Of a stretch of DNA of 64,000 nucleotides, positions 24,377 to 33,738 are shown piece after piece. This DNA comes from Comamonas resistens (GTDB taxonomy: Bacteria; Pseudomonadota; Gammaproteobacteria; Burkholderiales; Burkholderiaceae_C): NCBI RefSeq assembly GCF_030064165.1, contig NZ_CP125947.1, positions 3,038,001-3,102,000 on the forward strand. The letters are read 5' to 3'. Both the position numbers and the translations under genes were made by a program. Numbering within the stretch: the stretch's first letter is position 1; every line of letters begins with the position of its first letter. The notes below the pieces were generated by a model that saw nothing but the letters and a program-made list of their open reading frames with translations, did no database searches and was not told the origin of the DNA.

Positions 24377-25213
24377 TTACCAGCTCTTTTGAATCGAAGC
24401 GGCAAAAATATCGATGCCGACACGCAGACCGTTGGCCACAATGGGCCGCTCGCTGTGGTGCGAACCCGAGTCCAGAATCGTCTGCACAAAGTCGGAACGC
24501 ACAAACTTGTAGCGCGCCACGGTCTGGCCGTCCTCTTCGACCTTGATGTACAGGCCTTCGGCCAGGTCCGAGCCATCGGTCTGCTTCCAGGCCAGAGGCA
24601 GGTCCAGCTTTTGCCGCAAGACCTGATCCTCGAATACCGCACGCCACTGCACGCTGCGCGCCAGCGACGGGGCCAGCAGCGCCAACAGGTCCTGTACCCG
24701 CCGGGGCGCAACGCCGCTATAGAGCACGGGCACGGAAACCACGGGCACATTGGCCAGCAGCGCATGGCGGCGTGGGGTATCGAGGAACTGCTGCGCGGAA
24801 CGGTCCCAGACATCAAACTCGCAGAACCAGTGCGGCAGCGCGTCGTAGTACAGCGAATGTTTGGCATACAGCCACTCGCCATACATGACATAGCGGTCGT
24901 CCAGCAGCGCCATCAGCGCGCCTTCATGGGCCCTGGCCCATTGCTTGTAGGCATTGAACTGGCGCTCGCGCCCGCCCATCTGGTCGGCTTGCAGATAGTG
25001 GCCGCGCGACTGCAGCAGCAAGCTGCCGTCGGCAGCAAAGCTCAGCGCCGCATTGGCGCCATCGAGCTTTTCCTCGACCACGATATGGCGTCCGGCCAGT
25101 GCCTCATAGGGCACGGCATCGCCCTGGTCGCCGGCCTGCAGACGCGAGCCGCGCAGATGCGGCGTGCGCGGGTATTTGAGAATCTCCAGATTGAATAAAT
25201 GTTGTGAAGTCAT
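24377..25213 (-). CDS. ATP-dependent RNA ligase
   Basis: A 278-residue nucleotidyltransferase. Motif I is EEKLDGAN with the adenylated lysine at K49; the YGEWLYAKHSLYYD and FCEFDVWD segments correspond to motifs III/IIIa, EGLYIKVEED to IV and ARYKFVRSDF to V. All covalent-catalysis motifs are intact. The GEWLYAKHS form is characteristic of small bacterial RNA ligases. It seals 3'-OH/5'-phosphate RNA (or nicked duplex) ends, which the HD-Pnk gene downstream would produce. The ATG at 25213 has AGGA ten bases before it, and a 7-bp hairpin lies 25 bp further upstream. First gene of the repair operon. Confidence 0.85.
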   Translation of the reverse strand: MTSQHLFNLEILKYPRTPHLRGSRLQAGDQGDAVPYEALAGRHIVVEEKLDGANAALSFAADGSLLLQSRGHYLQADQMGGRERQFNAYKQWARAHEGALMALLDDRYVMYGEWLYAKHSLYYDALPHWFCEFDVWDRSAQQFLDTPRRHALLANVPVVSVPVLYSGVAPRRVQDLLALLAPSLARSVQWRAVFEDQVLRQKLDLPLAWKQTDGSDLAEGLYIKVEEDGQTVARYKFVRSDFVQTILDSGSHHSERPIVANGLRVGIDIFAASIQKSW

Positions 25214-25959
25214 GTTGTGCTTTCCTAAGAGGGAATAAGCCACGCGCAAAAAAGCGTGGCAGACAAATCAACGACAACGGCAGCGCCGCAATGGGAGAAT
25301 GCGAAGGCGAAACACCAAGCCACCGAGCCAAAGGCAGCAAATGGCAGGTCGGAGTTTCAGAAAGTGGAGGGGCTCGGAATCAGGGGACGGCCCCGATCAG
25401 GGACGCCGAGCAAAGAGACACCGCCCTTCACAGGGAGGAAAATCCACACACCGCAGCGCACACGCATAAAAGATCAGCGTGTAACGAAGTCGTTTAGCAA
25501 AAACGAATGCGGCGGGACATGATGCACCTCGAAAATGAGAGCTGCAGAAGCAGATGGAACAAGGTTCGCGAGTTTAGGCAATGCCATGGCGGCTTGCCAA
25601 GCCTTGCCACCAGCTCTGTGGTGCAAAGCACACAGATCAGAGCCCTGGGATCATGGTTTCACTCCACCACTCTATTTGCAAATCACCGTGTCATTCGGTT
25701 TCGCATCCTGCGCGATGCTTTTCAGGGTTCCCGCATCATTGCGGAAAGGCAGGGCCGTTCAATGCGGCGCGGGCCCACTGCGCCAAGCTGCAGCAGCGCC
25801 GCCCTTTTCGCCCCTGTCCGGTATCTGCCATCACTTCTCCCTACAATCGCGCCCTGCGGTCGGTGTACCGCTTTTGGATTGATTTTCGCCGGGCCTTTCC
25901 CCCGGCCTATCAACCGCCGTGTATCCGGACGGCGGTGGCAAACTGAACGGAGCATATCG
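25214..25959. other. 746-bp non-coding divergent region with two hairpins
   Basis: Between the divergent RNA ligase and binding-protein genes. I see no convincing gene. There is a 7-bp stem GCCACGC/GCGTGGC (25239-25260) just upstream of the ligase ribosome-binding site, and a nested hairpin at 25372-25411 with outer arms GCTCGG/CCGAGC and inner GGGG/CCCC arms. The stretch is too long for two ordinary promoters and may hold a small RNA. No tRNA-like T-arm or sigma54 promoter was found. Confidence 0.45.
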
Positions 25960-26841
25960 ATGAGCACTTCTTTCGCCCGCCGCCAGGCGCTGCGCGGCAT
26001 GGCTATTGCCGCCCTGGCCGCATCCTCCCTGGCTTCCCTGGCCCATGCCGACACTCCCGCCGTGCTGCGCGTCTCGGCCATCCCCGACGAAGCGCCGACC
26101 GAGCTGCAGCGCAAGTTCAAGCCCCTGGGCGAATACCTCTCGCAGGCCACGGGCATGAAGGTGGTGTTCACCCCCGTCTCCGACTACGCGGCCGTGGTCG
26201 AATCGCTGGCCACCAAAAAGCTGGATATGGCCTGGCTAGGCGGCTTCACCTATGTGCAAGCCAAGATCCGCACCCATGGCACGGCCATCCCCATCGTGCA
26301 GCGGGCCGAAGACGCGGTCTTCACCAGCAAGTTCATCACGGCCGACCCCGCCATCAAGACGCTGGCCGACCTCAAGGGAAAGACCTTTGCCTTCGGCGCC
26401 CCCTCCTCCACCTCGGGCAGCCTGATGCCGCGCTTCTTCCTGCAGCAGGACGGCCTGAACCCCGAGAAGGACTTCAAGACCGTGGCCTACTCGGGCGCGC
26501 ATGACGCCACCGTGGCCTTTGTGGCCGCTGGCAAGGCCGAGGCCGGCGTGCTCAACACCTCGGTGTGGGACAAGCTGGTCGAGTCCAAGAAGGTGGATAC
26601 CAGCAAGGTGCGCGTGTTCGCCACCACCCCTACCTACTTTGACTACAACTGGACGGTGCGCGGCGACCTGGACCCCGCCATCGTCAAGAAGCTGACCGCG
26701 GCCTTCCTGGCGCTGGACCCCAGCAAGCCCGAGCACAAGGCCATCATGGACCTGCAGCGCGCCTCCAAGTTCATCGCCACCGACTCCAAGAACTACGACG
26801 GCATTGAAGCTGCCGCCAAGTCTGCCGGTCTGCTGAAGTAA
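25960..26841 (+). CDS. PhnD-family ABC transporter substrate-binding protein
   Basis: A 293-residue periplasmic binding protein. A twin-arginine-like leader FARRQALRGMAIAALAASSLASLAHA ends near residue 31. The mature part has AIPDEAPTELQRKFKPLGEYL and MAWLGGFTYVQAKIRTHGTAIPI, typical of PhnD-like proteins for phosphonate, phosphite or selenate-type oxyanions. The start at 25960 has GGAG seven bases upstream; the frame is open further but that part overlaps the non-coding region. It is the first gene of an importer with an ATPase and a fused permease. Substrate class cannot be decided: no phn lyase, ptxD or sel genes are near. Confidence 0.88.
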   Translation: MSTSFARRQALRGMAIAALAASSLASLAHADTPAVLRVSAIPDEAPTELQRKFKPLGEYLSQATGMKVVFTPVSDYAAVVESLATKKLDMAWLGGFTYVQAKIRTHGTAIPIVQRAEDAVFTSKFITADPAIKTLADLKGKTFAFGAPSSTSGSLMPRFFLQQDGLNPEKDFKTVAYSGAHDATVAFVAAGKAEAGVLNTSVWDKLVESKKVDTSKVRVFATTPTYFDYNWTVRGDLDPAIVKKLTAAFLALDPSKPEHKAIMDLQRASKFIATDSKNYDGIEAAAKSAGLLK

Positions 26842-26915
26842 GAGCTTTAGCTTTTTTGACTGCCAACGCTTATGTATAAAGCGTTGGCAGCTATTGTTTT
26901 CAGAGTATTCGTCTC

Positions 26916-27758
26916 ATGAGCTTCATGCTGGACGATGTGGGCCTGACCCACAGCAACGGCTTTACTGCCCTGTCCCATATCTGCCTGTCCGCCGCACAGG
27001 GCGAGAGCATTGCGCTCATCGGCCCCTCGGGCGCCGGCAAGACTTCGCTGCTCAGCGCCATAGGCACGGCCTACCTGCCCACGGCAGGCCAGATGCAGGT
27101 GCTGGGCCAGGCCGCATCTGCGCAATCCGCCGCACGCGAACTCAAGGCTTTGCGCAGCCGCATCGGCACCGTGCACCAGGCCGCCCCGATTCCGCTGCGC
27201 CAGCGCGTGGTCACGGCCGTGCTGGCCGGCAAGCTGGGCCAGTGGCCGCTGTGGAAGGCGCTGGCATCGCTGGCCTATCCGCAGGACATTCCCGGCGCGC
27301 GCGAAGCCCTGGCCCGCGTGCAGCTCGATGACAAGCTGTTTGCACGCTGCGACCAGCTCTCGGGCGGGCAGTTGCAGCGCGTGGGCATTGCCCGTGTGCT
27401 CTACCAGCAGGCCGAATTGATTCTGGCCGACGAACCGGTCTCTGCCCTGGATCCAGCGCTTTCACAAGCCACGGTGCAACTGCTGGTGCAGGAAGCTGCC
27501 GCGCACAATGCCACGCTGGTGGCCAGCCTGCATGCCGTGGATCTGGCCCTGGCCCATTTCTCGCGCATTGTCGGCATACGCGGCGGCCGCGTGCTGTTTG
27601 ATCTGCCCGCCGCGCAGGTCGCGGCCGAGCAGCTGCAAGCGCTCTATGCCCATGCCGATGGCAGCCCCATGCCCCTGCCCACGCTGCATAGCGACGCAGT
27701 CCAGGTGGAAAACGCCACTTCTTCCAGCGCTCCCGTCCAGGTGATGACATGCCGGTAG
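26916..27758 (+). CDS. PhnC-like ABC transporter ATP-binding protein
   Basis: A 280-residue ATPase with Walker [10 protein letters not shown] (about residue 37), signature [15 protein letters not shown], Walker [14 protein letters not shown] and switch [11 protein letters not shown]. Similar to PhnC. About 25 residues of Ser/Thr/Pro-rich tail follow the domain. Its stop lies 10 bp inside the permease gene start, so translation is coupled. Shares the importer operon with the PhnD-like protein 74 bp upstream. Confidence 0.9.
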   Translation: MSFMLDDVGLTHSNGFTALSHICLSAAQGESIALIGPSGAGKTSLLSAIGTAYLPTAGQMQVLGQAASAQSAARELKALRSRIGTVHQAAPIPLRQRVVTAVLAGKLGQWPLWKALASLAYPQDIPGAREALARVQLDDKLFARCDQLSGGQLQRVGIARVLYQQAELILADEPVSALDPALSQATVQLLVQEAAAHNATLVASLHAVDLALAHFSRIVGIRGGRVLFDLPAAQVAAEQLQALYAHADGSPMPLPTLHSDAVQVENATSSSAPVQVMTCR

Positions 27759-29323
27759 GCGCGTCAGCATCCGCCTCGCAACGCCAGCGCGACCCGGCGG
27801 CACGCACCCGCCTGGGCTGGCTGGTGCTTGCGCTGGTGCTGTTGTGGCCCATGCTGCAGACCTCGGGCTTTTCGCTGCGGCCATTCTTCGATGCCGGCAA
27901 TCTCAAGGTCATAAGCGGGTTTCTGGCCAACTTTCTGCCGCCCGAAACCGGCAGTGAATTCCTCGGTTATCTGGGTCAGGCCGCGCTGGAGACCCTGGCG
28001 ATTGCCACGGCCGGCATGGCGCTGGCCTTTGTGATTGCCGTGCCCATGGCCTATCTGTCCACGGGCGCGGCGCGCGAGCGGGTCACGCTCAACCCCGTCG
28101 CCCGCAGCGTGCTCACCATCCTGCGCGGCATTCCCGAACTGGTCTGGGCCCTGGTCTTTGTGCGCGTGTTCGGCCTGGGGCCCGCCGCCGGTGTGTTGGC
28201 CCTGGGCCTGACCTATGGCGGCATGCTGGCCAAGGTCTATGCCGAAATCCTCGAATCCACCGACCCTGCGCCAGCCCGTGCCCTGCGTGCCAGCGGCGCT
28301 GCCCGCTTGCAAGCCCTGCTCTATGGTCTGCTGCCGCAGGCGGCCAAGGAGCTGACCTCGTACACTGTCTACCGCTGGGAATGCGCGATTCGCGCCTCGG
28401 TGGTCATGGGCTTTGTGGGCGCGGGTGGGCTGGGCCAGCTCATGGACCAGGCCATGAAAATGCTCAACGGCGGCGAAGCGGCCAGCATTCTGCTGGCCTT
28501 CATGCTGCTGGTAGCCGCAGCCGATCTACTGTCTTGGTGGCTGCGCCGCGCGCTGGACGCTGCGCCTGCCGCCCGCGCCCTGCCGTTTGGCTGGCGCACC
28601 GCCATCTTCCTGCTGGCTGCTTGCGCAGGCCTGTGGGCCAGCCTGCGGCTGCTGGACATGGATCTGCCGGCACTGTTCACGCAGGATGCGGCCCAGTCCA
28701 TGGGAGACTTTGTGCGCGGCTTCTTCCCGCCCGATGTCAGCCAGCCCTGGCTGCTGAAAGTGGCGCAAGGCGTGTGGGAAACGCTGGCGATTTCCATCAT
28801 CGGCACACTGCTGGCCGCTGCGGCAGGCCTGCTGCTGGCCCTGCCGCGCTGGCGTGCGCCGTGGAATATGGTGCTCAATGTGCTGCGCTCGGTGCCCGAG
28901 CTGGTCTGGGCCACCATCACGGCGCTGGCCGTGGGCCTGGGCCCGTTTGCCGGTGCACTGGCCCTGGCTCTGCACACCACGGGCGTGCTGGGCCGCCTCT
29001 ATGCCGAGGCTTTGCAAAATGCCCCCGCCGCGCCTGCCAAGGCCTTGCGCCTGTCCGGCAGCAGCCGCCTGCTGGCGTTCTGCTATGGCACGCTTCCCGG
29101 TGCTGCGCCACAGCTGCTGGCCTATACCCTGTACCGTTGGGAAATGAATATCCGCATGGCCGCCATCCTGGGTTTTGTGGGTGCGGGCGGCCTGGGTCAG
29201 TTGCTGTATTTCGAGCTGTCCCTGTTCCACTACGCGCAGGCCAGCACCGTGATCATTGCCATGCTTTTACTGAGCATCGCCGTGGACTGGGGCAGCGCAG
29301 CCCTGCGCCGGGCCATGCACTAG
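27749..29323 (+). CDS. Fused double PhnE-type ABC transporter permease
   Basis: A 524-residue inner-membrane protein made of two permease halves of about 260 residues each. Both halves carry a PhnE coupling motif: [24 protein letters not shown] near 205 and [24 protein letters not shown] near 465. In most phosphonate-type transporters the permease is a single domain that dimerises; here an internal duplication joins both halves, so one polypeptide may supply the whole channel. Start at 27749 overlaps the ATPase gene by 10 bp. It ends 7 bp before the convergent proP-like gene, with no terminator in between. Confidence 0.9.
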   Translation: MPVGASASASQRQRDPAARTRLGWLVLALVLLWPMLQTSGFSLRPFFDAGNLKVISGFLANFLPPETGSEFLGYLGQAALETLAIATAGMALAFVIAVPMAYLSTGAARERVTLNPVARSVLTILRGIPELVWALVFVRVFGLGPAAGVLALGLTYGGMLAKVYAEILESTDPAPARALRASGAARLQALLYGLLPQAAKELTSYTVYRWECAIRASVVMGFVGAGGLGQLMDQAMKMLNGGEAASILLAFMLLVAAADLLSWWLRRALDAAPAARALPFGWRTAIFLLAACAGLWASLRLLDMDLPALFTQDAAQSMGDFVRGFFPPDVSQPWLLKVAQGVWETLAISIIGTLLAAAAGLLLALPRWRAPWNMVLNVLRSVPELVWATITALAVGLGPFAGALALALHTTGVLGRLYAEALQNAPAAPAKALRLSGSSRLLAFCYGTLPGAAPQLLAYTLYRWEMNIRMAAILGFVGAGGLGQLLYFELSLFHYAQASTVIIAMLLLSIAVDWGSAALRRAMH

Positions 29324-29330
29324 TCCAGCG

Positions 29331-30905
29331 CTAATCCAGGTGCGGGTGCAGGTCGATGTACTGCTGCTTGCGCAGCTCCAGCGCTTCGATCTGTTCCTTG
29401 AGCTTGGCAATTTCCGCGTCCAGATCTTCTACACCCTGCTCCAGCCGCTCATAGGACTGCACCAGCAGTTCCTTGGCCTCCTTCTTGCTGGAGGCCAGCG
29501 GCGTGGCGCCGCGCAGCGGCTTGTTGGCCGTTTCCTTCATGAAGATGGCTGTCGCAATGCCCACCAGCGACACCAGCATCAGATAGTAGGCCGGCAGATA
29601 GAGGTTGCCTGTCGAATCCACCAGGGCCGCCGCGATCGTGGGCGTCAGGCCCGCAATGATGATGGCGATATTGAATGAGGCCGCCAGCGCGCTGTAGCGA
29701 ATGCGTGTGGGGAACAAGGCTGGCAAGGTGGATGCCATTACGCCCGTAAAGCAGTTGAGCACGATGGCCAGCAGAAACAGGCCCACAAAGATCAGACCGA
29801 TCTTGCCGCTGACGATCAGGTGAAAGCAGGGAATCGACAACACCAGCAGCGCAACGGAGCCAAACAGCACAAACGGCTTGCGCCCGAAACGGTCGCTGGC
29901 CAGGCCGATCACCGGCTGCACAAACAACATGCCGATCATCACCGCAATGATGATGAGCACGCCGCGATCTTCCGAATAGTGCAGATTGTGCGAAAGATAG
30001 CTGGGCATATAAGTCAGCAGCATGTAGTAGGTGATGTTGGTCGTCAGCACCATACCGATACACACCAGCAGCGGCCGCCAGTACTGCTTGGCAATTTCCT
30101 TGAAAGAGATGCGCGGGCGGTTTTCCACGTCGTCCTGGTCGTCCTGCTCCATCTGGTCGAGCTGCTGCTGAAACGCCGGCGTTTCTTCGGCCGCATGGCG
30201 CAGATACAGGCCGATCAGGCCCAGGGGGCCTGCCGCGAAGAAGGGCACGCGCCAGCCCCAGCTCAGAAACGACTCCTCCGTCATCAGGCTTTGCAGCAAC
30301 ACCACCACGCCCGCACCCAGCACAAAACCGGCAATGGAGCCGAAGTCCAGAAAGCTGCCCAGAAAGCCACGCTTGCGGTCGGGCGAGTATTCGGCCACGA
30401 AAATGGCTGCCCCCGTGTATTCACCCCCCACCGAAAAGCCCTGCACCAGCTTGCATAGCAACAGCAAGATGGGCGCGGCAATGCCTATGCTGGCGTAGGA
30501 AGGAATCAGGCCAATACAGAAGGTGCTGGCCGCCATCAGGATGATGGTCATGGACAGCACTTTCTGCCGCCCGAACCTGTCGCCCAGCACGCCAAAGAAC
30601 AAACCACCCAAGGGCCGCACCAGAAACGGCACGGAAAACGTGCCCAGAGCCGCAATCATCTGCACGCTGGGCGAGGCATCGGGGAAGAACACCTTGCCCA
30701 GGGCAAAGGCGACAAAGCCATAGACGCCAAAGTCGAACCACTCCATGGCATTGCCCAGCGCCGCCGCCGAGATCGCCTTCTTGAGCTTGCTGCGGTCGAT
30801 GATGGTGATGTCATGCAGCTCCAGCGTGCCGCTCTGGGTGGGGATAAGCGGCGGCGCCTCAGGCGCAGGAGACGGGCTTTCCTCGGGCAAGGTGTTGGCA
30901 GACAT
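29331..30905 (-). CDS. proP: MFS proline/betaine-type symporter with C-terminal coiled coil
   Basis: A 524-residue metabolite:proton symporter of the ProP/KgtP group. The N-terminus has AAALGNAMEWFDFGVYGFVA at the first helix and GDRFGRQKVLS at the loop 2-3 signature; about twelve membrane helices follow. The last ~45 residues (EQGVEDLDAEIAKLKEQIEALELRKQQ) have heptad spacing like the ProP osmosensory coiled coil. ProP takes up proline, glycine betaine and ectoine under osmotic stress. The start at 30905 has AGGAG four bases upstream and excludes five extra codons. The coiled coil supports ProP over the dicarboxylate relatives. Confidence 0.82.
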   Translation of the reverse strand: MSANTLPEESPSPAPEAPPLIPTQSGTLELHDITIIDRSKLKKAISAAALGNAMEWFDFGVYGFVAFALGKVFFPDASPSVQMIAALGTFSVPFLVRPLGGLFFGVLGDRFGRQKVLSMTIILMAASTFCIGLIPSYASIGIAAPILLLLCKLVQGFSVGGEYTGAAIFVAEYSPDRKRGFLGSFLDFGSIAGFVLGAGVVVLLQSLMTEESFLSWGWRVPFFAAGPLGLIGLYLRHAAEETPAFQQQLDQMEQDDQDDVENRPRISFKEIAKQYWRPLLVCIGMVLTTNITYYMLLTYMPSYLSHNLHYSEDRGVLIIIAVMIGMLFVQPVIGLASDRFGRKPFVLFGSVALLVLSIPCFHLIVSGKIGLIFVGLFLLAIVLNCFTGVMASTLPALFPTRIRYSALAASFNIAIIIAGLTPTIAAALVDSTGNLYLPAYYLMLVSLVGIATAIFMKETANKPLRGATPLASSKKEAKELLVQSYERLEQGVEDLDAEIAKLKEQIEALELRKQQYIDLHPHLD

Positions 30906-30989
30906 GGCACTCCTGGGCAAAAGGTCGAGATTTGTCTCCCATATTGACCAGAGCTGAGCCCGGCGGCCGTAGGACTTGATAACTTGCGA

Positions 30990-31018
30990 TGCTGCGCAAA
31001 GCCATTTTTTGCGCAGCA
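30990..31018. other. 11-bp inverted repeat between two MFS genes
   Basis: TGCTGCGCAAA and its complement TTTGCGCAGCA are separated by seven bases, immediately after the stop of the MFS gene at 31031 (minus). It would form a strong RNA hairpin, but no U-tract follows on the minus strand, so it is a weak terminator candidate or mRNA 3' stabiliser. Confidence 0.5.
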
Positions 31019-31030
31019 GCAGTCAAGCAC

Positions 31031-32287
31031 TCAAAGCGCCGCCCGCATGCGCGGATGACGTGAAAAAGCCAGGCCCAGCACCGAGCCCAGCAGCATGACA
31101 AAGCAGGCAAATACCGTGACTGCGGTATCTATGCCCCAATGATCGGCAATCCAGCCCACCGCCATCATGGGCAGCATGGATCCCAGCAACCCTATGGCCT
31201 GATAGCTGGAGAGCAGGCCCGCACGGTTGTCGGGCCGGGCAATACGCCCGACCATGGTCATTCCAGCCAGCATGCACATGCCATGCCCCAGCGCCGTCAG
31301 GCCCACGCCCAGGACAAATAGCTGCGTCGACGCCATTTGCAGGTTGAGTATCAGCAATGCGTTGCTGGCCACCAGCAGCAGCATGCCCAGCGCGCCACAG
31401 CGATGCACGGCCAGCCGCGCTGCCAGCAATTGCACGCCCGCAGAGAGCAGCAAAATAATGGCAATCGCGCTGCCGCTGACCACAGGTCCGTGCCAGGGAA
31501 TCATCTGCCGCAAAAACAGCGGGGCCATGGATGCATAGAGGCCGAATACCCCGAAGGCCACAAACGGATAGCCACAGGTCAGCACAAATGCAGCAGAGTC
31601 GCTGCGCGCGGGCCAGATCAGGCGTGGCCTGCAGTCCTGCCATTGCAACCGCCTGCTCATGCCCCCTGCTTCTGCCTCCTGCATGACGGGCGGCAGCTTG
31701 AGCATGGCCATTCCCCAGGCACCGGCACAGCCAAGCAATAGCGGCAGCACATAGGCACTCATCAGCGGCTGAGGCAGCCACTGGCCCGCCACACCGCCGG
31801 CCAGCGGCCCCAGGCCAAAGCCCAGCACGTTCAGGAAACTCGCCACCATGGCCACGCGCTGCACGGAAAACCTGCTGCAGCCGTGCACTGCCAGTGCCGC
31901 CAATCCGCTGGTCGCACTGATGGTGATGAGACTGGACGATAGCCCCACCACGAAGCGCCCGACGATCAGGCTGGGCAGGTTCCAGGCAAACATGGACATC
32001 AGCGTGCCCGCCAGCGTCAGCAGCAAAAAACACAGCATCACCCGCTGAAAGCCTATGCGGTCAGGCAATCGCCCCAGAAACAGCAAGGCGCACATGCCGC
32101 CGCACATATAGAGCACATAGATCAGCGAGATATCGCTGGCCTTCAACTGCCAGGCCTGCTGGTACAAGGCATAGAGCGGGCTGATGAGCGCTGCCCCCAT
32201 CACGCCCACCACCAAGGCAAAACCCACCCACCATGTGGCTGCGGACGCGGCGATGCCTCCCGCCCGCCATGCACTGCTTTGCTGCAT
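31031..32287 (-). CDS. MFS transporter of unknown substrate
   Basis: A 418-residue protein with about twelve hydrophobic helices. The N-terminal helix WWVGFALVVGVMGAALISPLYALYQ and the loop 2-3 motif GRLPDRIGFQRVML identify a major facilitator. It resembles sugar/drug efflux-type MFS proteins, but no specific family stands out. It is transcribed away from the patatin gene; the 306-bp gap serves both promoters. The ATG at 32287 lacks a strong ribosome-binding site. Confidence 0.8.
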   Translation of the reverse strand: MQQSSAWRAGGIAASAATWWVGFALVVGVMGAALISPLYALYQQAWQLKASDISLIYVLYMCGGMCALLFLGRLPDRIGFQRVMLCFLLLTLAGTLMSMFAWNLPSLIVGRFVVGLSSSLITISATSGLAALAVHGCSRFSVQRVAMVASFLNVLGFGLGPLAGGVAGQWLPQPLMSAYVLPLLLGCAGAWGMAMLKLPPVMQEAEAGGMSRRLQWQDCRPRLIWPARSDSAAFVLTCGYPFVAFGVFGLYASMAPLFLRQMIPWHGPVVSGSAIAIILLLSAGVQLLAARLAVHRCGALGMLLLVASNALLILNLQMASTQLFVLGVGLTALGHGMCMLAGMTMVGRIARPDNRAGLLSSYQAIGLLGSMLPMMAVGWIADHWGIDTAVTVFACFVMLLGSVLGLAFSRHPRMRAAL

Positions 32288-32593
32288 TGTTTGCGGTCTC
32301 TGTGATTGCTCCAGCCAGGCTGGCGATCAAGGGCACCTGCATGGCAGCTGCCGGACAATGGCAAGGTTGCGAGCGGCTCATACCGTCCGCGTTTTTACTT
32401 GCGATGAAAACATTGTCTGCAGCGCAGGCTTGGCATGCATAGACCAAATGAAGGATATCGGCATGGAACACTTACCAGGCAAGCGCCTTCAGCTATGTTT
32501 TCAGAAGTAATTTCCACCTCACGGCCTGCTGAAAAAACAACCCGAAGCTATACTTCGCCTCCTCTTATTCCCAAGACGGCAGGATTTTTCGGC
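32288..32593. other. 306-bp divergent intergenic region
   Basis: Lies between the MFS gene (minus) and the patatin-like lipoprotein gene (plus). It must contain both promoters. The patatin frame is open here back to 32435 but without a ribosome-binding site. I see no clear promoter hexamers, repeat or RNA element. Confidence 0.6.
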
Positions 32594-33625
32594 ATGCGCC
32601 TGAATGCTTTTTTGCGCCCTCTGTTATGTGTAAGTCTGCTCGGCCTCGGTGCCTGCGGCAGCAACCCGCCCGCTCCTTCCGCGCCTTCCGATACCGCGGC
32701 CAGCACCGCCACGGCACAGCCCATACGCATTGGCCTGGCCCTGGGCGGCGGCGCGGCCAAGGGCTTTGCCCATATCGGCGTCATCAAGATGCTGGAAGCC
32801 AATGGTTTCACACCTTCCGTGGTGGCCGGCACCAGCGCGGGCAGTGTGGTGGGTGCGCTCTATGCCAGCGGCATGAATGCCTTCGAGCTGCAGGAAAAAG
32901 CCGTGGCACTCGACGAGGCCAAGATTCGCGACCTGCAGCTGTCCTCGGGCGGCCTGGTCCTGGGCCAGAAACTCGAAGACTATGTGAACGAGCAGGTACA
33001 CCGCAAGCCGCTTGAGCAGATGGCCAAGCCCTTTGTGGCCGTCTCCACGCGCCTTGAAGATGGCGAGCGCACCGTGTTCGCGCGCGGCAATGTGGGACAG
33101 GCCGTGCGCGCCTCCAGCAGCGTGCCCGGCGTGTTCCAGCCCGTGACGATTGGTAAGTACCACTATGTCGATGGCGGCATCGTCAGCCCCGTCCCTGTGG
33201 ATGCGGCGCGCAATCTGGGGGCCGATATCGTGATCGCCGTCGATATCTCCAACAAGGCCAGCGGCAAGACCCCCGCGAATATGCTGGGCGCGCTCAACCA
33301 GTCGATTGCCATCATGGGCCAGAAGCTGGGACAGGCCGAACTGGCACGGGCCGACATCATCATCCGCCCCAAGGTGCTGGATATCGGCCCTGCCGACTTC
33401 GGCCAGCGCGCCAACGCGATTGTGGAAGGCGAAAAAGCGGCCACGGCACTGATGCCGCAAATCCGCGAACGCATTGCCCAGCTGCGCGCCGAGCGCAGCA
33501 AGGCCGTTCAGCTGGCCCAGCAAAAGGCTGCCGATGCCAAGCACCAGGAATGCCTGAAGCAGCGCAGCAGCCTGCAAAAGCTCTCAGGCATGGTGGGCAT
33601 GAGCGACAACTGCGAAAAGCCCTGA
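32594..33625 (+). CDS. Patatin-like phospholipase lipoprotein (RssA-like)
   Basis: A 343-residue patatin. The start at 32594 gives a lipoprotein signal MRLNAFLRPLLCVSLLGLGAC with lipobox LGAC, so the mature protein would be lipid-anchored through C21. The glycine-rich oxyanion loop GLALGGGAAKGFAHIG follows at about 48-63, the nucleophile is Ser in GTSAGS and the Asp partner is in DGGIVSPVPV. Patatins hydrolyse phospholipid acyl esters. A C-terminal helical tail contains two cysteines (QECLKQ and DNCEKP). Longer in-frame starts (from 32435) would bury the lipobox. Followed by a terminator. Confidence 0.9.
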   Translation: MRLNAFLRPLLCVSLLGLGACGSNPPAPSAPSDTAASTATAQPIRIGLALGGGAAKGFAHIGVIKMLEANGFTPSVVAGTSAGSVVGALYASGMNAFELQEKAVALDEAKIRDLQLSSGGLVLGQKLEDYVNEQVHRKPLEQMAKPFVAVSTRLEDGERTVFARGNVGQAVRASSSVPGVFQPVTIGKYHYVDGGIVSPVPVDAARNLGADIVIAVDISNKASGKTPANMLGALNQSIAIMGQKLGQAELARADIIIRPKVLDIGPADFGQRANAIVEGEKAATALMPQIRERIAQLRAERSKAVQLAQQKAADAKHQECLKQRSSLQKLSGMVGMSDNCEKP

Positions 33626-33646
33626 GCACATCGCCATAGCCCACAG

Positions 33647-33677
33647 AAAAACAGCCCGCCGCATGCGAGCTGTTTTT
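33647..33677. terminator. Terminator between the patatin gene and the NTF2-like gene
   Basis: AAAAACAGC (33647-33655) and GCTGTTTTT (33669-33677) form a 9-bp stem with the U-tract built into the 3' arm. It follows the patatin stop by 21 bp and, being symmetrical, could also serve the convergent NTF2-like gene. Confidence 0.8.
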
Positions 33678-33738
33678 CATGATTCGGCCGTTCGCCGCCG
33701 CACTTGAGACTCGGCTCGGATCCGCGCCAGTCAGCCGC

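Noticed and set aside
25507..25959. Upstream extension of the PhnD-like frame as part of the protein
   Set aside because: The signal peptide begins at 25960 with GGAG just before it; the extension has no domain or ribosome-binding site.
25214..25959. Sigma54 promoter or tRNA/Y-RNA gene upstream of the RNA ligase
   Set aside because: No TGGCAC-N5-TTGC match and no tRNA-like T-arm or Y-RNA stem consensus could be found by eye.
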